Virus record (IMG/VR): IMGVR_UViG_3300027963_002263
Location: 1-47,191 of that record
Reading direction: 5' to 3' (one strand)
DNA from: a virus
Length of the DNA: 47,191 nucleotides
Shown in pieces: positions 1 through 7,915 of this stretch; position 1 is the first letter of the stretch; each line of letters opens with the position of its first letter. The position numbers and the translations under genes were made by a program. The notes beneath the pieces are model-generated. The model ran no database searches. It had not been told where the DNA came from and saw only the letters and a program-made list of their open reading frames with translations.

Positions 1-672
1 AAATTTGTTTATTACATTCCGGACAAACTTAATGACATACGCTATTACATTAATAATCGCTGGGTTTCTAACAGTCATGCTCTTACCGCACATCCTCGAG
101 ACATCAAACCTGGTGCTTGGAGTGATGTTGGCAATCGCTTTCTTCCTTGCATGTTCAATGAGCTTGTTGATTTTGTTGAAATAGAACAAGCGTGGCATCA
201 CTGCATGTGGAGTGACGAAGCCAAGACTGAATTTGAAACTCCTTGGTGGCGCAAAGGTTGGCTACGTTGGAGAACATGGCGCTGTCCAGAAGCAGGTATG
301 CAATACCTCAAATGGGCCAGTGAACTTGTTGTTGGTGAAGATATGGGTGCTGAACCAGGTAGCAAAGGTTTTGGCGAACCTACATATCAAGCCAAAAGCG
401 CCAAAGAAATTATTGAGCTTTACACTTGGTGGACTGTTACCTATCGTAATCGCCCTGATCCATATGATGCAAGTGGCTGGACTGCGGCCTGTGAAGCAAG
501 TCGCATTGCTAACGGTGGTAAACTAAGTTTCAGTGGAGATAAAGATCCTGTACTTAAAAAAGCCAGCGACAAAGCTCACAAGCTACTACAAAAGATTGAA
601 GCGGCTTATGAAGCAGAAGATGAAGCTATGATGATTCGTCTTATCAAAATTAGACAAAGTCTTTGGACATGA
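1..672 (+). CDS. Conserved phage protein of unknown function, 5' truncated
   Basis: The frame is open from the first base, so the true start lies upstream of the window; at least 223 residues are present. An internal ATG at 151 is not taken as the start because the 50 codons before it read through as normal protein (Trp, Tyr, Arg and Asn rich, including an HPRDIKPGAW stretch). The middle holds QYLKWASEL and later ELYTWWTVTYRNRPDPYD, a Trp-rich pattern I associate with conserved, unassigned proteins of T4-like aquatic phages (from memory). The end is charged and probably helical. The TGA stop overlaps the ATG of the next gene, so the two are likely translationally coupled. Function unknown. 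Confidence 0.8.
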   Translation, partial: KFVYYIPDKLNDIRYYINNRWVSNSHALTAHPRDIKPGAWSDVGNRFLPCMFNELVDFVEIEQAWHHCMWSDEAKTEFETPWWRKGWLRWRTWRCPEAGMQYLKWASELVVGEDMGAEPGSKGFGEPTYQAKSAKEIIELYTWWTVTYRNRPDPYDASGWTAACEASRIANGGKLSFSGDKDPVLKKASDKAHKLLQKIEAAYEAEDEAMMIRLIKIRQSLWT

Positions 673-854
673 AATCTTTTAGACTTTGGGTAGAGGAAAT
701 TTGGAGAGAAAATTGCGAAGAGCGATTGACTTATCACGAAAACCCTGCTACAATTAATCAATACTGGAACATACACAAATACTGGCTTAAAAAAGAATAT
801 AAAGAATTAAGGAAAATAGATGATAACGGACACAAAACTCCAGAGACTGTATAG
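669..854 (+). CDS. Small hypothetical protein (61 aa)
   Basis: The ATG at 669 overlaps the preceding stop (ATGA), the coupling seen throughout this window; an in-frame TTG at 663 is a weaker alternative. The product is rich in Trp, Tyr, Glu and Lys and mostly helical in character (WVEEIW, WLKKEYKELRK). No signal peptide, membrane segment or known motif is seen. Its 3' end overlaps the next gene by 35 bases in another frame. I do not recognise the family. Confidence 0.6.
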   Translation: MKSFRLWVEEIWRENCEERLTYHENPATINQYWNIHKYWLKKEYKELRKIDDNGHKTPETV

Positions 855-1044
855 TCAGTATCTAGAATTTACCGACCATATGGCTATCGAATACGGTGCT
901 ATGGAGGTTGCTGCCATTATGATGACACAGGCACTTAGTCTTTATCGTTCTTCTTTGGATGAAGAAGAGTACAACAAGATGGTTGACATGATTTCAGCAA
1001 GTCGTACACAGGTTAAAACTTTTGACAAGCCGGTGATCCAATGA
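820..1044 (+). CDS. Small hypothetical protein (74 aa)
   Basis: It starts at an ATG with AAGGAAAA just upstream, and its TGA overlaps the ATG of the next gene by ATGA. The sequence is helical and Met rich (EYGAMEVAAIMMTQALSLY), without a membrane-length hydrophobic run. Its place in a chain of overlapping genes supports it being real. It overlaps the preceding gene by 35 bases. Function unknown. Confidence 0.7.
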   Translation: MITDTKLQRLYSQYLEFTDHMAIEYGAMEVAAIMMTQALSLYRSSLDEEEYNKMVDMISASRTQVKTFDKPVIQ

Positions 1045-1424
1045 AACCACAAATTCCCGCAGAAGGTATCCTCAAGAAAAACGATTGGGGTGATGCTAAA
1101 ATGTATCAGGTCGTCTGTGATTGTGGGCAACCCGATCACGAACACAACCTGTGGGTCGAAGCTGACGATACTGGTATTTCAGTAACTATATACGCTACTG
1201 TTAAATCACCATGGTGGTCGATGAATCGGTTCAAACAAATTTGGTCCTTGCTGTCTAAAGGATATCTGCAACACGAAACAATTCTTACAATGAATGAACA
1301 GTCAGCAATTAATTATTCTGAAACTTTAAAATCCGCAGTAAAAGATGTTAAAGAATTTAAAGCAAAGACAGATCCGAAAAATCAGGCAACAACAAAACTA
1401 GCAAGAGAAGGAGATTGTGTATGA
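1041..1424 (+). CDS. Hypothetical protein (127 aa)
   Basis: It starts at ATGA overlapping the previous stop. The N-terminal half reads as beta strands with two cysteines and two histidines close together (VCDCGQPDHEHNLWVE, about residues 25-40), which could bind a metal. The C-terminal half is a Lys/Glu-rich helix. A Trp pair (SPWWSMNRFK) suggests a small compact fold. The frame runs 4 bases into the next gene. The family is not recognised and metal binding is inference. Confidence 0.75.
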   Translation: MKPQIPAEGILKKNDWGDAKMYQVVCDCGQPDHEHNLWVEADDTGISVTIYATVKSPWWSMNRFKQIWSLLSKGYLQHETILTMNEQSAINYSETLKSAVKDVKEFKAKTDPKNQATTKLAREGDCV

Positions 1425-2692
1425 CAACTGCTAACCCTAAAGGCTCATGGCCGTTTGCACCAAGTGATGCTCCGGAACCAACTGCTGAAGAATTAGCTGC
1501 ACAGCATCTAGCAGAACAACAAAAACTTATCGAAGTTCTTAAGTTCACACCACGTACCTATAAAATTAGTATGTGGGGCTACGGTGGTGAGAAAGTTATG
1601 GGAACTGTTGACAAAGCAATTTGGGACTACTGTAACGATAATCAAGTTGACTTATCAGAGATTGCGTGGGGCGATGAAGATACTGTTGAAGAGATGGGTC
1701 TCGATGTAGATATGATGCCTTTTCCGCCGGGATCTTGGTACGAGTGTGATGACATGGCGCATACTAACGGTGTTAGTCGTAACGCTGGCACACTACAAAT
1801 TGAAGATGAAAACGGCAATGTAATATTTGAAAAGTCCTTAGAAGATTGCGATGGTGCCAGTGAAGACAGCCCAGTATGGAGTTGTAATGATGAAGCATGG
1901 GTTGGTAGTAAGCCTGCCGGCACTGTGGTGTTCATTGGCACTAGCAATGAAAAGGGCACATTCTTCGAAGGTGAGATCGAACTTACACAACCATTTGACA
2001 TTGAAAAATTAGAACTGCATTACGATGAAATTGACGGTGAAGAACTAGTTAACGGTGTTGTATATGATGGCGAAGACATTGATAACTTTGGTGGTAGCAC
2101 AGATGGTAAGAGTTCGGACTTTGGAATGTATCTTGTAAAAGACAGCAATTCATGGGAAACTTATAGTCCAGAAGAAAAAGATTGGGGCCATCCTCCAATT
2201 GGTACTAGTCCAAGTACTTGGGAGTCAACCCCTAAATTTAAGTTTGCAAAAGTTAAACCTACAATAGAAGGTTGGTATAGTGCGGTATGGCGCAGTTTTG
2301 GTACTACCTATGGTACACTATATTGGAACGGTACAGAGTTTGGGGAATGGGAACACGGACAGTTTAAACCACAATCAGGTGTTGACACTTGGAGCGGTTA
2401 TAATTGGGATACAAGCTCGTGGGTTAACCAACCGCCAGAACCTGTAGATGTAATCTGCGATAATAAAGAGTGTGGTTGGATTGGCAAAGGAAGTGATCGC
2501 ATCACAGACGATGACTATAACGATCACTGTCCAGAATGCGAAGGTACAGAGTTTTCATGGATTGATTATGATCCGGATTCTAAAGAAGGTCGTGCCAATC
2601 GTAAAAAGTATTGCAAAGAGTGGGATCCGGTTGAATCCTTAGATCGAATTATTAAAGCGTTTCCTATAACAGAATCAGATAAAGAAGTATGA
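1421..2692 (+). CDS. Large acidic hypothetical protein with C-terminal zinc ribbon (423 aa)
   Basis: The chosen ATG has a good ribosome binding site (AGAAGGAGA, 1404-1412); an in-frame TTG six bases earlier is less likely. The protein is acidic and Trp/Tyr rich with a central WGYGGE motif and long beta-like stretches. Near the C terminus two CxxxC/CxxC-type pairs (CDNKECGW, then HCPECEG) form a probable zinc ribbon at about residues 345-375. It is coupled to the next gene by an ATGA overlap. It resembles conserved, unassigned proteins of aquatic T4-like phages, but I cannot give a function. Confidence 0.8.
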   Translation: MTTANPKGSWPFAPSDAPEPTAEELAAQHLAEQQKLIEVLKFTPRTYKISMWGYGGEKVMGTVDKAIWDYCNDNQVDLSEIAWGDEDTVEEMGLDVDMMPFPPGSWYECDDMAHTNGVSRNAGTLQIEDENGNVIFEKSLEDCDGASEDSPVWSCNDEAWVGSKPAGTVVFIGTSNEKGTFFEGEIELTQPFDIEKLELHYDEIDGEELVNGVVYDGEDIDNFGGSTDGKSSDFGMYLVKDSNSWETYSPEEKDWGHPPIGTSPSTWESTPKFKFAKVKPTIEGWYSAVWRSFGTTYGTLYWNGTEFGEWEHGQFKPQSGVDTWSGYNWDTSSWVNQPPEPVDVICDNKECGWIGKGSDRITDDDYNDHCPECEGTEFSWIDYDPDSKEGRANRKKYCKEWDPVESLDRIIKAFPITESDKEV

Positions 2693-3219
2693 CCAAAGCA
2701 TCAAGCAGTCCTCAACGACATTCCTTTCAGCTGGAAATGGCAAAGGAACGTGCCATCGAAGACGGAAAAGAAATTCCAGAATACTATGAAAACTTTTGGA
2801 AATCAGCCAAAGAACAGGATGCAGAAAATCTTTTAAATACAGATTGGCAGAAAGATAATATGGAGTACGACCTACGTAGTTGTGAATGGATTTGCACCAA
2901 AGCTCGAAACTCCGAGACTTATGCACAAAATCTATATGCAGCCATGTGCAATATGCAGTTTATCAAACTGGATGTCTTACCTATTCTAAAGAATCAACGT
3001 TGGAGTGCCAGCTGGAGACATGCTGGTGGCATTGTGGCAGACATGTTGGAAAAGGGCGACTACATCGATTGGTACTGCTCCGGCATGGGCGAAGGCTTAG
3101 GCAACGGCGATGCAGATGGTACTAAAGGTTATGTTCCAGAAGGTACTGTTACAGAAGAAATTTCCAACGACCTTAAAGCACTGGGCTGGCTAGCCGTGGA
3201 GTGGGACGACGAAGAATGA
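2689..3219 (+). CDS. Conserved phage protein of unknown function (176 aa)
   Basis: The ATG overlaps the previous stop. The N-terminal part is charged and helical; the middle carries WRHAGGIVADM followed by an acidic, Gly-rich loop (GMGEGLGNGDADG) and a C-terminal ALGWLAVEWDDEE. The Trp/Gly pattern looks like a folded enzyme-like or binding domain, but no catalytic signature is recognisable. It is part of the same + strand series of coupled genes, and its stop overlaps the next ATG. Confidence 0.75.
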   Translation: MTKASSSPQRHSFQLEMAKERAIEDGKEIPEYYENFWKSAKEQDAENLLNTDWQKDNMEYDLRSCEWICTKARNSETYAQNLYAAMCNMQFIKLDVLPILKNQRWSASWRHAGGIVADMLEKGDYIDWYCSGMGEGLGNGDADGTKGYVPEGTVTEEISNDLKALGWLAVEWDDEE

Positions 3220-3416
3220 GCTACATGCTATACGAGGTTTGGGTAGAGGATGAAGTTGGACATCAAGAATTAATAGATACAACCGCTAGCCAAAAAGAAG
3301 CTTTTGAATTAGCCAAAAAAAGCCTAGAAGAAGGTTGGCCTGCAGCCGTTGTTTATCAAGAAAACGACGACGGCGACAGTGTTGTTATCAAACGATTCCA
3401 AAATACTCCCACTTGA
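3216..3416 (+). CDS. Small acidic hypothetical protein (66 aa)
   Basis: It starts at the ATG overlapping the previous stop (ATGA). The product is a small alpha/beta-type protein (YMLYEVWVEDEVG, then KEAFELAKKSLEEGWPAAVVY) without cysteines or membrane segments. It is the last gene of this first chain: a strong promoter for the next unit begins inside its final codons. Function unknown. Confidence 0.7.
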   Translation: MSYMLYEVWVEDEVGHQELIDTTASQKEAFELAKKSLEEGWPAAVVYQENDDGDSVVIKRFQNTPT

Positions 3417-3441
3417 CAATGATCGAAATTGGTGTTATAAT
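3413..3441 (+). promoter_or_regulatory. Sigma70-type promoter
   Basis: A perfect TTGACA (3413-3418) is followed after 17 bases by a perfect TATAAT (3436-3441), with TATA continuing downstream. Transcription would begin near 3448 and give a leader of about 28 bases carrying CAGGAGC before the ATG at 3476. It overlaps the end of the preceding gene. This is a host-type early promoter unlike the TAAATA late elements elsewhere in the window. Confidence 0.9.
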
Positions 3442-3475
3442 ATAAGTATTGTTTAACACTATTCAGGAGCATACA

Positions 3476-4657
3476 ATGGCAGCAGTAAAAAGCAAAGCAA
3501 AACATTTGGCAGAAGCACGTTCAGCTAAAGGACGTGATCATTCTCCTAATTGGGCTGGCTGCGAATCTTGGGATACAAATAAATTTCTGCGTCATTTCCA
3601 TACATCAATGACTTGGTATCGTTTGGAAAGTTCGAATAAAGAATTAAAACCAAAAGTTATCAACTGGATGAGCTCCGTTGGTTGCTCCAAAGAAGATATT
3701 GCAGCTTTTAAGAAAACCAAAGACAATCGTTGTGGAACCACAATGGGTGCTATTGCTGCCTGTTTGCTTAAAGGCATGCCGGCAAAGCGAGATGATTTTA
3801 ATGACGGCCGTGATAGTGCAGAATGGTTACGTAAACGTATTGTTGAAGTTATCAATGATGGTAAAAATGACGTTGATGATGATGCTGTTGAAGTAGATGC
3901 AGATAAACCCGCAGTATATGTTCCTAGCATTCAAGAACGTGTCCGCGAAGCTAGTTATAAAATGACTGAGGAAATTGAAGATGCACTTGAAGCATTTTCT
4001 GCAGATCCAGAAGCATTTGATCCAAAAGCATTTAAAGTTATGAATCTTTTACGTGGCAGGGAAGCCAAAGCTGCTCATGCCCGTATTATCAAAGAATTGT
4101 ACATTCGTCAATACAATGAATATCTTGAAGTTGCTGAAGGCAAAGATGAGCAACTTAAAGAAGGGTACAGTCATTTGTCTAAAGCGCAGATTAAAAAAAT
4201 CACAGCGTTTTATCAAGAAATAGTCAGTGCCTGTGATATGTTAGCACAAGAAGCTAAAGTTAATCGTGCACCACGTGCTAAAAAATCTCAACCAAAAGAA
4301 AAGATTGTTGCCAAGCTCAAATATGCTAAAACTAACGAGCCACTTAAATTGGTATCAATTAACCCTACTGATATTATCGGTGCTCAAGAGCTTTGGGTGT
4401 ACAACACAAAGTCACGTAAACTTGGAAAATATGTTGCTGACGAGTTCAAAGAACTCAGCGTAAAAGGTACAAGTATTACTGGTTACAACGAATTTAAGAG
4501 CGTACAAAAGACTCTGCGTAAGCCCGAAGAACAACTTAAAGAGTTTAAATCGGCCGGTAAAGTAGCATTACGCAAGTTCTTAGACGACATCAAGGCTGTG
4601 GATATCAAGCTCAACGGACGTATTAACGAAGAGATTGTTATTCTTAAAGTACAGTAA
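3476..4657 (+). CDS. Conserved phage hypothetical protein (393 aa), early-type promoter
   Basis: ATG 3476 is chosen over an in-frame start at 3449 because CAGGAGC sits 6 bases before it and the promoter start point is near 3448. The product is Lys/Ala rich and mainly helical, with no membrane segment. An acidic linker (DGKNDVDDDAVEVDADKP, about 123-140) separates an N-terminal region with several Cys/Trp from a long helical middle; the C terminus (about 300-393) mixes strands and helices. It stands alone between a sigma70 promoter and a strong terminator, so it is an independent, probably early and highly expressed unit. The fold and role are unknown; nucleic-acid binding is possible given the basic helices, but that is a guess. 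Confidence 0.85.
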   Translation: MAAVKSKAKHLAEARSAKGRDHSPNWAGCESWDTNKFLRHFHTSMTWYRLESSNKELKPKVINWMSSVGCSKEDIAAFKKTKDNRCGTTMGAIAACLLKGMPAKRDDFNDGRDSAEWLRKRIVEVINDGKNDVDDDAVEVDADKPAVYVPSIQERVREASYKMTEEIEDALEAFSADPEAFDPKAFKVMNLLRGREAKAAHARIIKELYIRQYNEYLEVAEGKDEQLKEGYSHLSKAQIKKITAFYQEIVSACDMLAQEAKVNRAPRAKKSQPKEKIVAKLKYAKTNEPLKLVSINPTDIIGAQELWVYNTKSRKLGKYVADEFKELSVKGTSITGYNEFKSVQKTLRKPEEQLKEFKSAGKVALRKFLDDIKAVDIKLNGRINEEIVILKVQ

Positions 4658-4674
4658 ATAGTAATGTAGACCCT

Positions 4675-4700
4675 AAAAAGCGGGCTCCGGCTCGCTTTTT
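4675..4700 (+). terminator. Rho-independent terminator with UNCG tetraloop
   Basis: A GCGGGC/GCTCGC stem (one G-U pair) closes on a TCCG loop, which belongs to the very stable UNCG class. It is flanked by AAAAA before and TTTTT after, so the stem extends by A-U pairs and the element can work on both strands. It lies 18 bases after the stop of the preceding gene and just before a late-type promoter. Confidence 0.9.
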
Positions 4701-4708
4701 ATTTGGCG

Positions 4709-4716
4709 GATAAATA
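4709..4716 (+). promoter_or_regulatory. T4-like late promoter element GATAAATA
   Basis: GATAAATA differs from the T4 late consensus TATAAATA at one position and lies 7 bases before the ATG of a fibre-like gene. By T4 spacing the transcript would begin near 4722, leaving almost no leader. It directly follows a terminator, which supports a new transcript starting here. Confidence 0.6.
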
Positions 4717-4723
4717 CATTACT

Positions 4724-5830
4724 ATGAACAAACAAAATATTGATCAAGCACTAGCGGCACTATCAGACGCACTTTACAGCGACGATTTTGCCACATCTAA
4801 CCCATTATCTATAATTGAAAGTTTGCCCAAGCACTCTATTAGCGGTGACTTAGTTAGCGGCGGAACTATCAATCAGTTCAGCAGTCGCGGAATTACAGAT
4901 CATGCAACATCAGAGCAGATGGTAGTAAACAATGAATCTGTATCAATAAAAGCTCTAAGGGCAGATATTGTAAAAGGAAATTTAACTGTTGAAGATACTG
5001 TTGTTGCGAAAACCATTATAGTAGATACTATCAATGTAAAAGAAATTATATCAGACATTAAAGTTGAAAAAAGTTCTTCTATTACATTCACTGGTGATAT
5101 TTCCAGCAAAGGCTTAGTTTGGACTGGTAAGGATTATAACAAACAGTTTGTATTCAATCCAGGTCCTGATAGATTCTTTTCATCAGAATCTATAGATATC
5201 AACCAAGGAAGATTTTTAAGCATCAACGGAGTTAAAGTTTTAGGCGACGACGAACTAGGCCCAACCGTTGTTAAAAGTAATCTTCGCGAAGTAGGTCGTT
5301 TAAACGGACTCATAGTCGACGGCGATATTAGAATTAATCAATATCTATGCTACAATTCTACAATTGATCGCTTAGGTTTAGGTATTGAAGATCCGCATGC
5401 CGCTTTCAGTGTAGCTGAAATGGGCATTGAAGTTATGATGGGTACTGACGACGACATGAGCGGTCTTGTTGGTACATACGGTGCCGTTGATTTTAATATT
5501 GTTACTGACAATACTACACGTATCAGTATTGGCGCATCAGGCAATATACTAATAGGCAACGCAGGAAAATCAGTTTCTATATTAGGAAAATTAGGAATTG
5601 GGGTAAAGAACATTGATCCAAATGTAGACCTGCACGTTACTGGTCCTGTTCGACTAAACAATCAATTACAGATGTATGCTTCGGAAGTGCCAACAGAAGG
5701 CATATACAAAGCTGGAGACATCTGCTGGAATTCACATCCTACTGTAGGAAAGTTTGTAGGTTGGGTTTGCGTGGGTGCCGGAAGTCCAGGCAATTGGTTT
5801 GCTTTTGGTGAAATAAAAGACAGGCAATAA
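4724..5830 (+). CDS. Fibre-like virion protein (368 aa)
   Basis: It starts at ATG 4724, just after a late promoter element and without a clear Shine-Dalgarno. The N terminus is helical; the rest is a long series of short beta strands rich in Gly, Asn, Asp, Ile and Val with recurring xVxGDIxxx and LGIGxxxP units (GLGIEDPHAAF, LGIGVKNIDPNVDLHVTG). These are typical of beta-helical phage fibres and resemble the segments before chaperone-of-endosialidase tails. The C terminus (GDICWNSHPTVGKFVGWVCV) looks like a small receptor-binding or capping domain. Late promoter, size and composition support a structural role; the receptor is unknown. It is followed at 2 bases by a gene for a possible sugar-modifying enzyme. 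Confidence 0.75.
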   Translation: MNKQNIDQALAALSDALYSDDFATSNPLSIIESLPKHSISGDLVSGGTINQFSSRGITDHATSEQMVVNNESVSIKALRADIVKGNLTVEDTVVAKTIIVDTINVKEIISDIKVEKSSSITFTGDISSKGLVWTGKDYNKQFVFNPGPDRFFSSESIDINQGRFLSINGVKVLGDDELGPTVVKSNLREVGRLNGLIVDGDIRINQYLCYNSTIDRLGLGIEDPHAAFSVAEMGIEVMMGTDDDMSGLVGTYGAVDFNIVTDNTTRISIGASGNILIGNAGKSVSILGKLGIGVKNIDPNVDLHVTGPVRLNNQLQMYASEVPTEGIYKAGDICWNSHPTVGKFVGWVCVGAGSPGNWFAFGEIKDRQ

Positions 5831-5832
5831 AA

Positions 5833-6453
5833 ATGGGCATGTCTGCCCTTGTTCTCGGAAACGGTGAAAGCCGTTCTTCTCTAAATCTTAATTCATTTAC
5901 TCACGACATTATAATAGGGTGCAATGCTGTCCACAGAGACATCGCTGTTGATTACCTTGTCTGTGCAGACAAAAGAACTGTTAAAGAAGCAGTTGAAAAA
6001 AAGATAAAAAATATCTACACCAGAAAAGATTGGGCGGAGGAATTTAATCTCTGCCTACTACCAGAACTGCCGTATCATGGAACTGATCGTGTAGACGATC
6101 CAAAGCATTGGGGTAGTGGTCCTTACGCTGTATTGCTCGCTGCTCAGATGGCAACGGACATTACATTATTGGGATTTGACTTATACGGTATTACAACCTA
6201 TCGCAACGACAATAGCATGACTGTAAGAACATTGCCGATACCACAGGTTAACAATGTTTACAAAGACACTAAAAATTATGCATCTAGAGATTCACATGCT
6301 ATAGATTATTCTTATTGGGTGTATCAACTTGGTAAATTATTTGAATGCTTCCCAGATATTAATTTTACAATCGTGAATAAAGCAGATTGGAAAATTCCAG
6401 ATGAGTGGTATTACAAAAATATAAAATTTGAGCCGATACCGGTTGACTTATAA
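5833..6453 (+). CDS. GNGxS-motif protein, sialyltransferase/DUF115-like
   Basis: A 206-aa protein whose start ALVLGNGESR resembles the nucleotide-sugar binding GNGPS motif of GT42 sialyltransferases and MptE/DUF115 Rossmann proteins. GCNAVHRDI, DYLVCADKR and later LLGFDLYG follow in the order expected of that fold. No signal peptide or membrane segment is seen. A second ATG two codons later (5839) could also serve. It lies between a fibre gene and pterin and glycosyltransferase genes, so a role in glycan or cell-surface modification is plausible. The fold assignment is by motif only; a metal-independent glycosyltransferase is an inference. Confidence 0.6.
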   Translation: MGMSALVLGNGESRSSLNLNSFTHDIIIGCNAVHRDIAVDYLVCADKRTVKEAVEKKIKNIYTRKDWAEEFNLCLLPELPYHGTDRVDDPKHWGSGPYAVLLAAQMATDITLLGFDLYGITTYRNDNSMTVRTLPIPQVNNVYKDTKNYASRDSHAIDYSYWVYQLGKLFECFPDINFTIVNKADWKIPDEWYYKNIKFEPIPVDL

Positions 6454-6476
6454 ATAGAACGCTGTATACTTATACT
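6443..6476 (+). promoter_or_regulatory. Composite promoter: TATAAATA late element and possible sigma70 promoter
   Basis: TATAAATA at 6449-6456 is an exact match to the T4 late promoter consensus. Overlapping it, TTGACT (6443-6448) and TATACT (6465-6470) with 16 bases between them form a moderate sigma70 promoter. Either would transcribe the leader and queD-like gene that follow, possibly at different infection stages. It overlaps the last codons of the preceding gene. Confidence 0.65.
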
Positions 6477-6477
6477 A

Positions 6478-6520
6478 TGCGGACTTAGACGCTCATCCCG
6501 CAATATAAACTCTGCGTGTC
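6478..6520 (+). promoter_or_regulatory. Structured 5' leader upstream of the queD-like gene
   Basis: TGCGG (6478-6482) can pair with CCGCA (6498-6502) around a 15-base loop, followed by an A/U-rich tail. GACGC inside the loop (6488-6492) can instead pair with GCGTGTC (6514-6520, one bulge), so two exclusive structures are possible. The arrangement of small hairpin plus A-rich tail is loosely like a preQ1-I riboswitch, but the conserved AAAAACUA tail is missing. The ribosome binding site AGGAG lies further downstream near 6531. Confidence 0.35.
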
Positions 6521-6543
6521 ATTGTTAACAGGAGAACATAACA

Positions 6544-7068
6544 ATGGCAAAATATCTATCAACAAAAACATACGGTAACGACCGCGGACTTTCATGCTGT
6601 TTTAGACAGTGGAGAAGTACTCATTCACATTGCTCGTTACTACACGGATACTCAATCGGTATCAAACTAATCTTCGAATCAGAAACACTAGATGATCGCA
6701 ATTGGGTCATGGACTTCGGCGGACTCAAGGCATTTAAAGAGTGGAGTGAATATATGTTCGATCACACTTTGGTAATTGCACATGATGACCCACATTTAGA
6801 AAAGTTCCAAGCACTTGCGTCTTTAGGGCTCAACGATGTTGGCGGAGTGTGTGACATCCGTATCGTAGAAGCTGTAGGTTGTGAAAAGTTCAGTGAAGCG
6901 GCTTTTATGAAAATGAAAGACATTCTAGAAACTTTCCAACGTGGCGAATCTTACACAATAGAAAATGGTAAAACATTTGAGTGCCGGTATCCGGTGGGCA
7001 CTGGCGTTAAATTGCGTTCAGTAGAAGTGTTTGAACACAATGCTAATTCGGCAGTTTATGAGGGCTAA
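6544..7068 (+). CDS. queD: 6-pyruvoyl/6-carboxy-tetrahydropterin synthase-like protein
   Basis: A 174-aa member of the PTPS/QueD fold, which converts dihydroneopterin triphosphate in pterin or 7-deazaguanine (queuosine, archaeosine) synthesis. Visible motifs are HSHCSLLHGYS (27-37, zinc ligands and Cys30 as candidate nucleophile), NWVMDFGGLK (53-62) and FDHTLVI (72-78); a late VEVFEH supplies the usual acidic/His end. The canonical HGH is HGY here, so one zinc His must be replaced or supplied elsewhere. A good ribosome site (AGGAGAAC) precedes the ATG. Phages use such genes for DNA-base modification or to redirect host folate/queuosine pathways; no queC, queE or folE is present in this window, so the pathway is undecided. 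The stop overlaps the next ATG (TAATG). Confidence 0.85.
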   Translation: MAKYLSTKTYGNDRGLSCCFRQWRSTHSHCSLLHGYSIGIKLIFESETLDDRNWVMDFGGLKAFKEWSEYMFDHTLVIAHDDPHLEKFQALASLGLNDVGGVCDIRIVEAVGCEKFSEAAFMKMKDILETFQRGESYTIENGKTFECRYPVGTGVKLRSVEVFEHNANSAVYEG

Positions 7069-7226
7069 TGAAACGGGTATGGCGACTCTGGGCTAAAGCC
7101 CTAGGAGAAAAAGCAGGTGCTACAGACAGCGAAGCTGATACTGTAGCACTTGTTCGTACCTTCATTGTTCTAACCTACATCATTACAAATCTTTTTATAG
7201 TTGCAGGAGTAATACGACATTGGTAA
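7068..7226 (+). CDS. Small single-pass membrane protein (52 aa)
   Basis: It begins at the ATG within TAATG at the end of the queD-like gene. The N-terminal half is basic and amphipathic (MKRVWRLWAKALGEKAG); the C-terminal half is one hydrophobic helix (TFIVLTYIITNLFIVAGVI) ending in RHW. This architecture, cytoplasmic basic head plus one membrane segment, recurs in aquatic T4-like phages as an unassigned conserved protein (from memory). The end overlaps the next gene by 7 bases. A role in membrane takeover is only a guess. Confidence 0.75.
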   Translation: MKRVWRLWAKALGEKAGATDSEADTVALVRTFIVLTYIITNLFIVAGVIRHW

Positions 7227-7915
7227 CAGTTTTATGTGTCCGTTTTGGCACCAAGTATGGCAAGGATTATGTCGAACGACTAAGAAATATGGTCAGTCGA
7301 CATATGACATTACCTTACGAATTTGTTTGCCTTACCGACGATCCTAGTCCTATCGATGGAGTTAGACTTGTTGTTCAGCCCAATGAAGGTTATGCAAAAG
7401 GTTGGTGGCATAAGGTTCATATGTTTGATCCGAACCTTCCGTTAACTGGAAGAATATTATACCTCGACTTAGATGTTATAGTCTGTAACAGTCTCGACAA
7501 GTTAGTTCAAAATTGTACAACTTTTGATTTTTACGGCATTAAAGATTTTAATAGAAAATTTCATGCCAATTGGAATATGCTCAACAGTTCTGTACTAAGT
7601 TGGGAGAAAGGATATCATCCTGACATTTGGACTGTATTTCAAACTGATCCGCGGAAAGCTCAAAAACTACACGGTGATCAAGATTGGATATGGAACGTGG
7701 CAAGGACTAGAATTAAATTCTGGCCAGAAGAATACATCATGAGCTACAAATGGGAACTACGTGATAGGAATGAACTTGATCGAGGCAACGGAAAGATAAA
7801 ATTCAAATCCATACGCAATCCTATTATTCCAAAAGAATGTTGTATTGCTGTGTTCCACGGAGACCCAAATCCGCATGAAGTTCAAGACCCTTTTGTTATT
7901 GACAACTGGCGATAA
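7220..7915 (+). CDS. GT8-like glycosyltransferase (TTG start)
   Basis: A 231-aa protein with the GT-A layout: an N-terminal strand-helix unit, CLTDD near 37-41, and the metal/nucleotide-sugar DxD motif as YLDLDV (81-86). Later HGDQDW and KFWPEE match the acceptor-side motifs of the GT8/LPS-glycosyltransferase type, and a closing VFHGDPNPHE resembles the conserved FHG(x)KPW end. The likely start is TTG 7220, ten bases after AGGAG; the first ATG is far inside the fold. It probably transfers a hexose from a UDP-sugar to a surface glycan or to phage DNA or protein. The acceptor cannot be read from the sequence. Confidence 0.8.
   Translation: MVTVLCVRFGTKYGKDYVERLRNMVSRHMTLPYEFVCLTDDPSPIDGVRLVVQPNEGYAKGWWHKVHMFDPNLPLTGRILYLDLDVIVCNSLDKLVQNCTTFDFYGIKDFNRKFHANWNMLNSSVLSWEKGYHPDIWTVFQTDPRKAQKLHGDQDWIWNVARTRIKFWPEEYIMSYKWELRDRNELDRGNGKIKFKSIRNPIIPKECCIAVFHGDPNPHEVQDPFVIDNWR

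Noticed and set aside
212-526. Second-frame open reading frame within the first gene
   Set aside because: It overlaps a longer frame that is open from the window edge; no ribosome site and biased, implausible composition.
1-672. Start of the first gene at ATG 151
   Set aside because: The 150 bases before it are open and code for plausible protein, so the gene is truncated by the window edge rather than starting inside.
6478-6515. preQ1-I riboswitch
   Set aside because: Only the hairpin size and A-rich tail fit; the conserved loop and AAAAACUA tail are not present, so it is kept as an unclassified structured leader.
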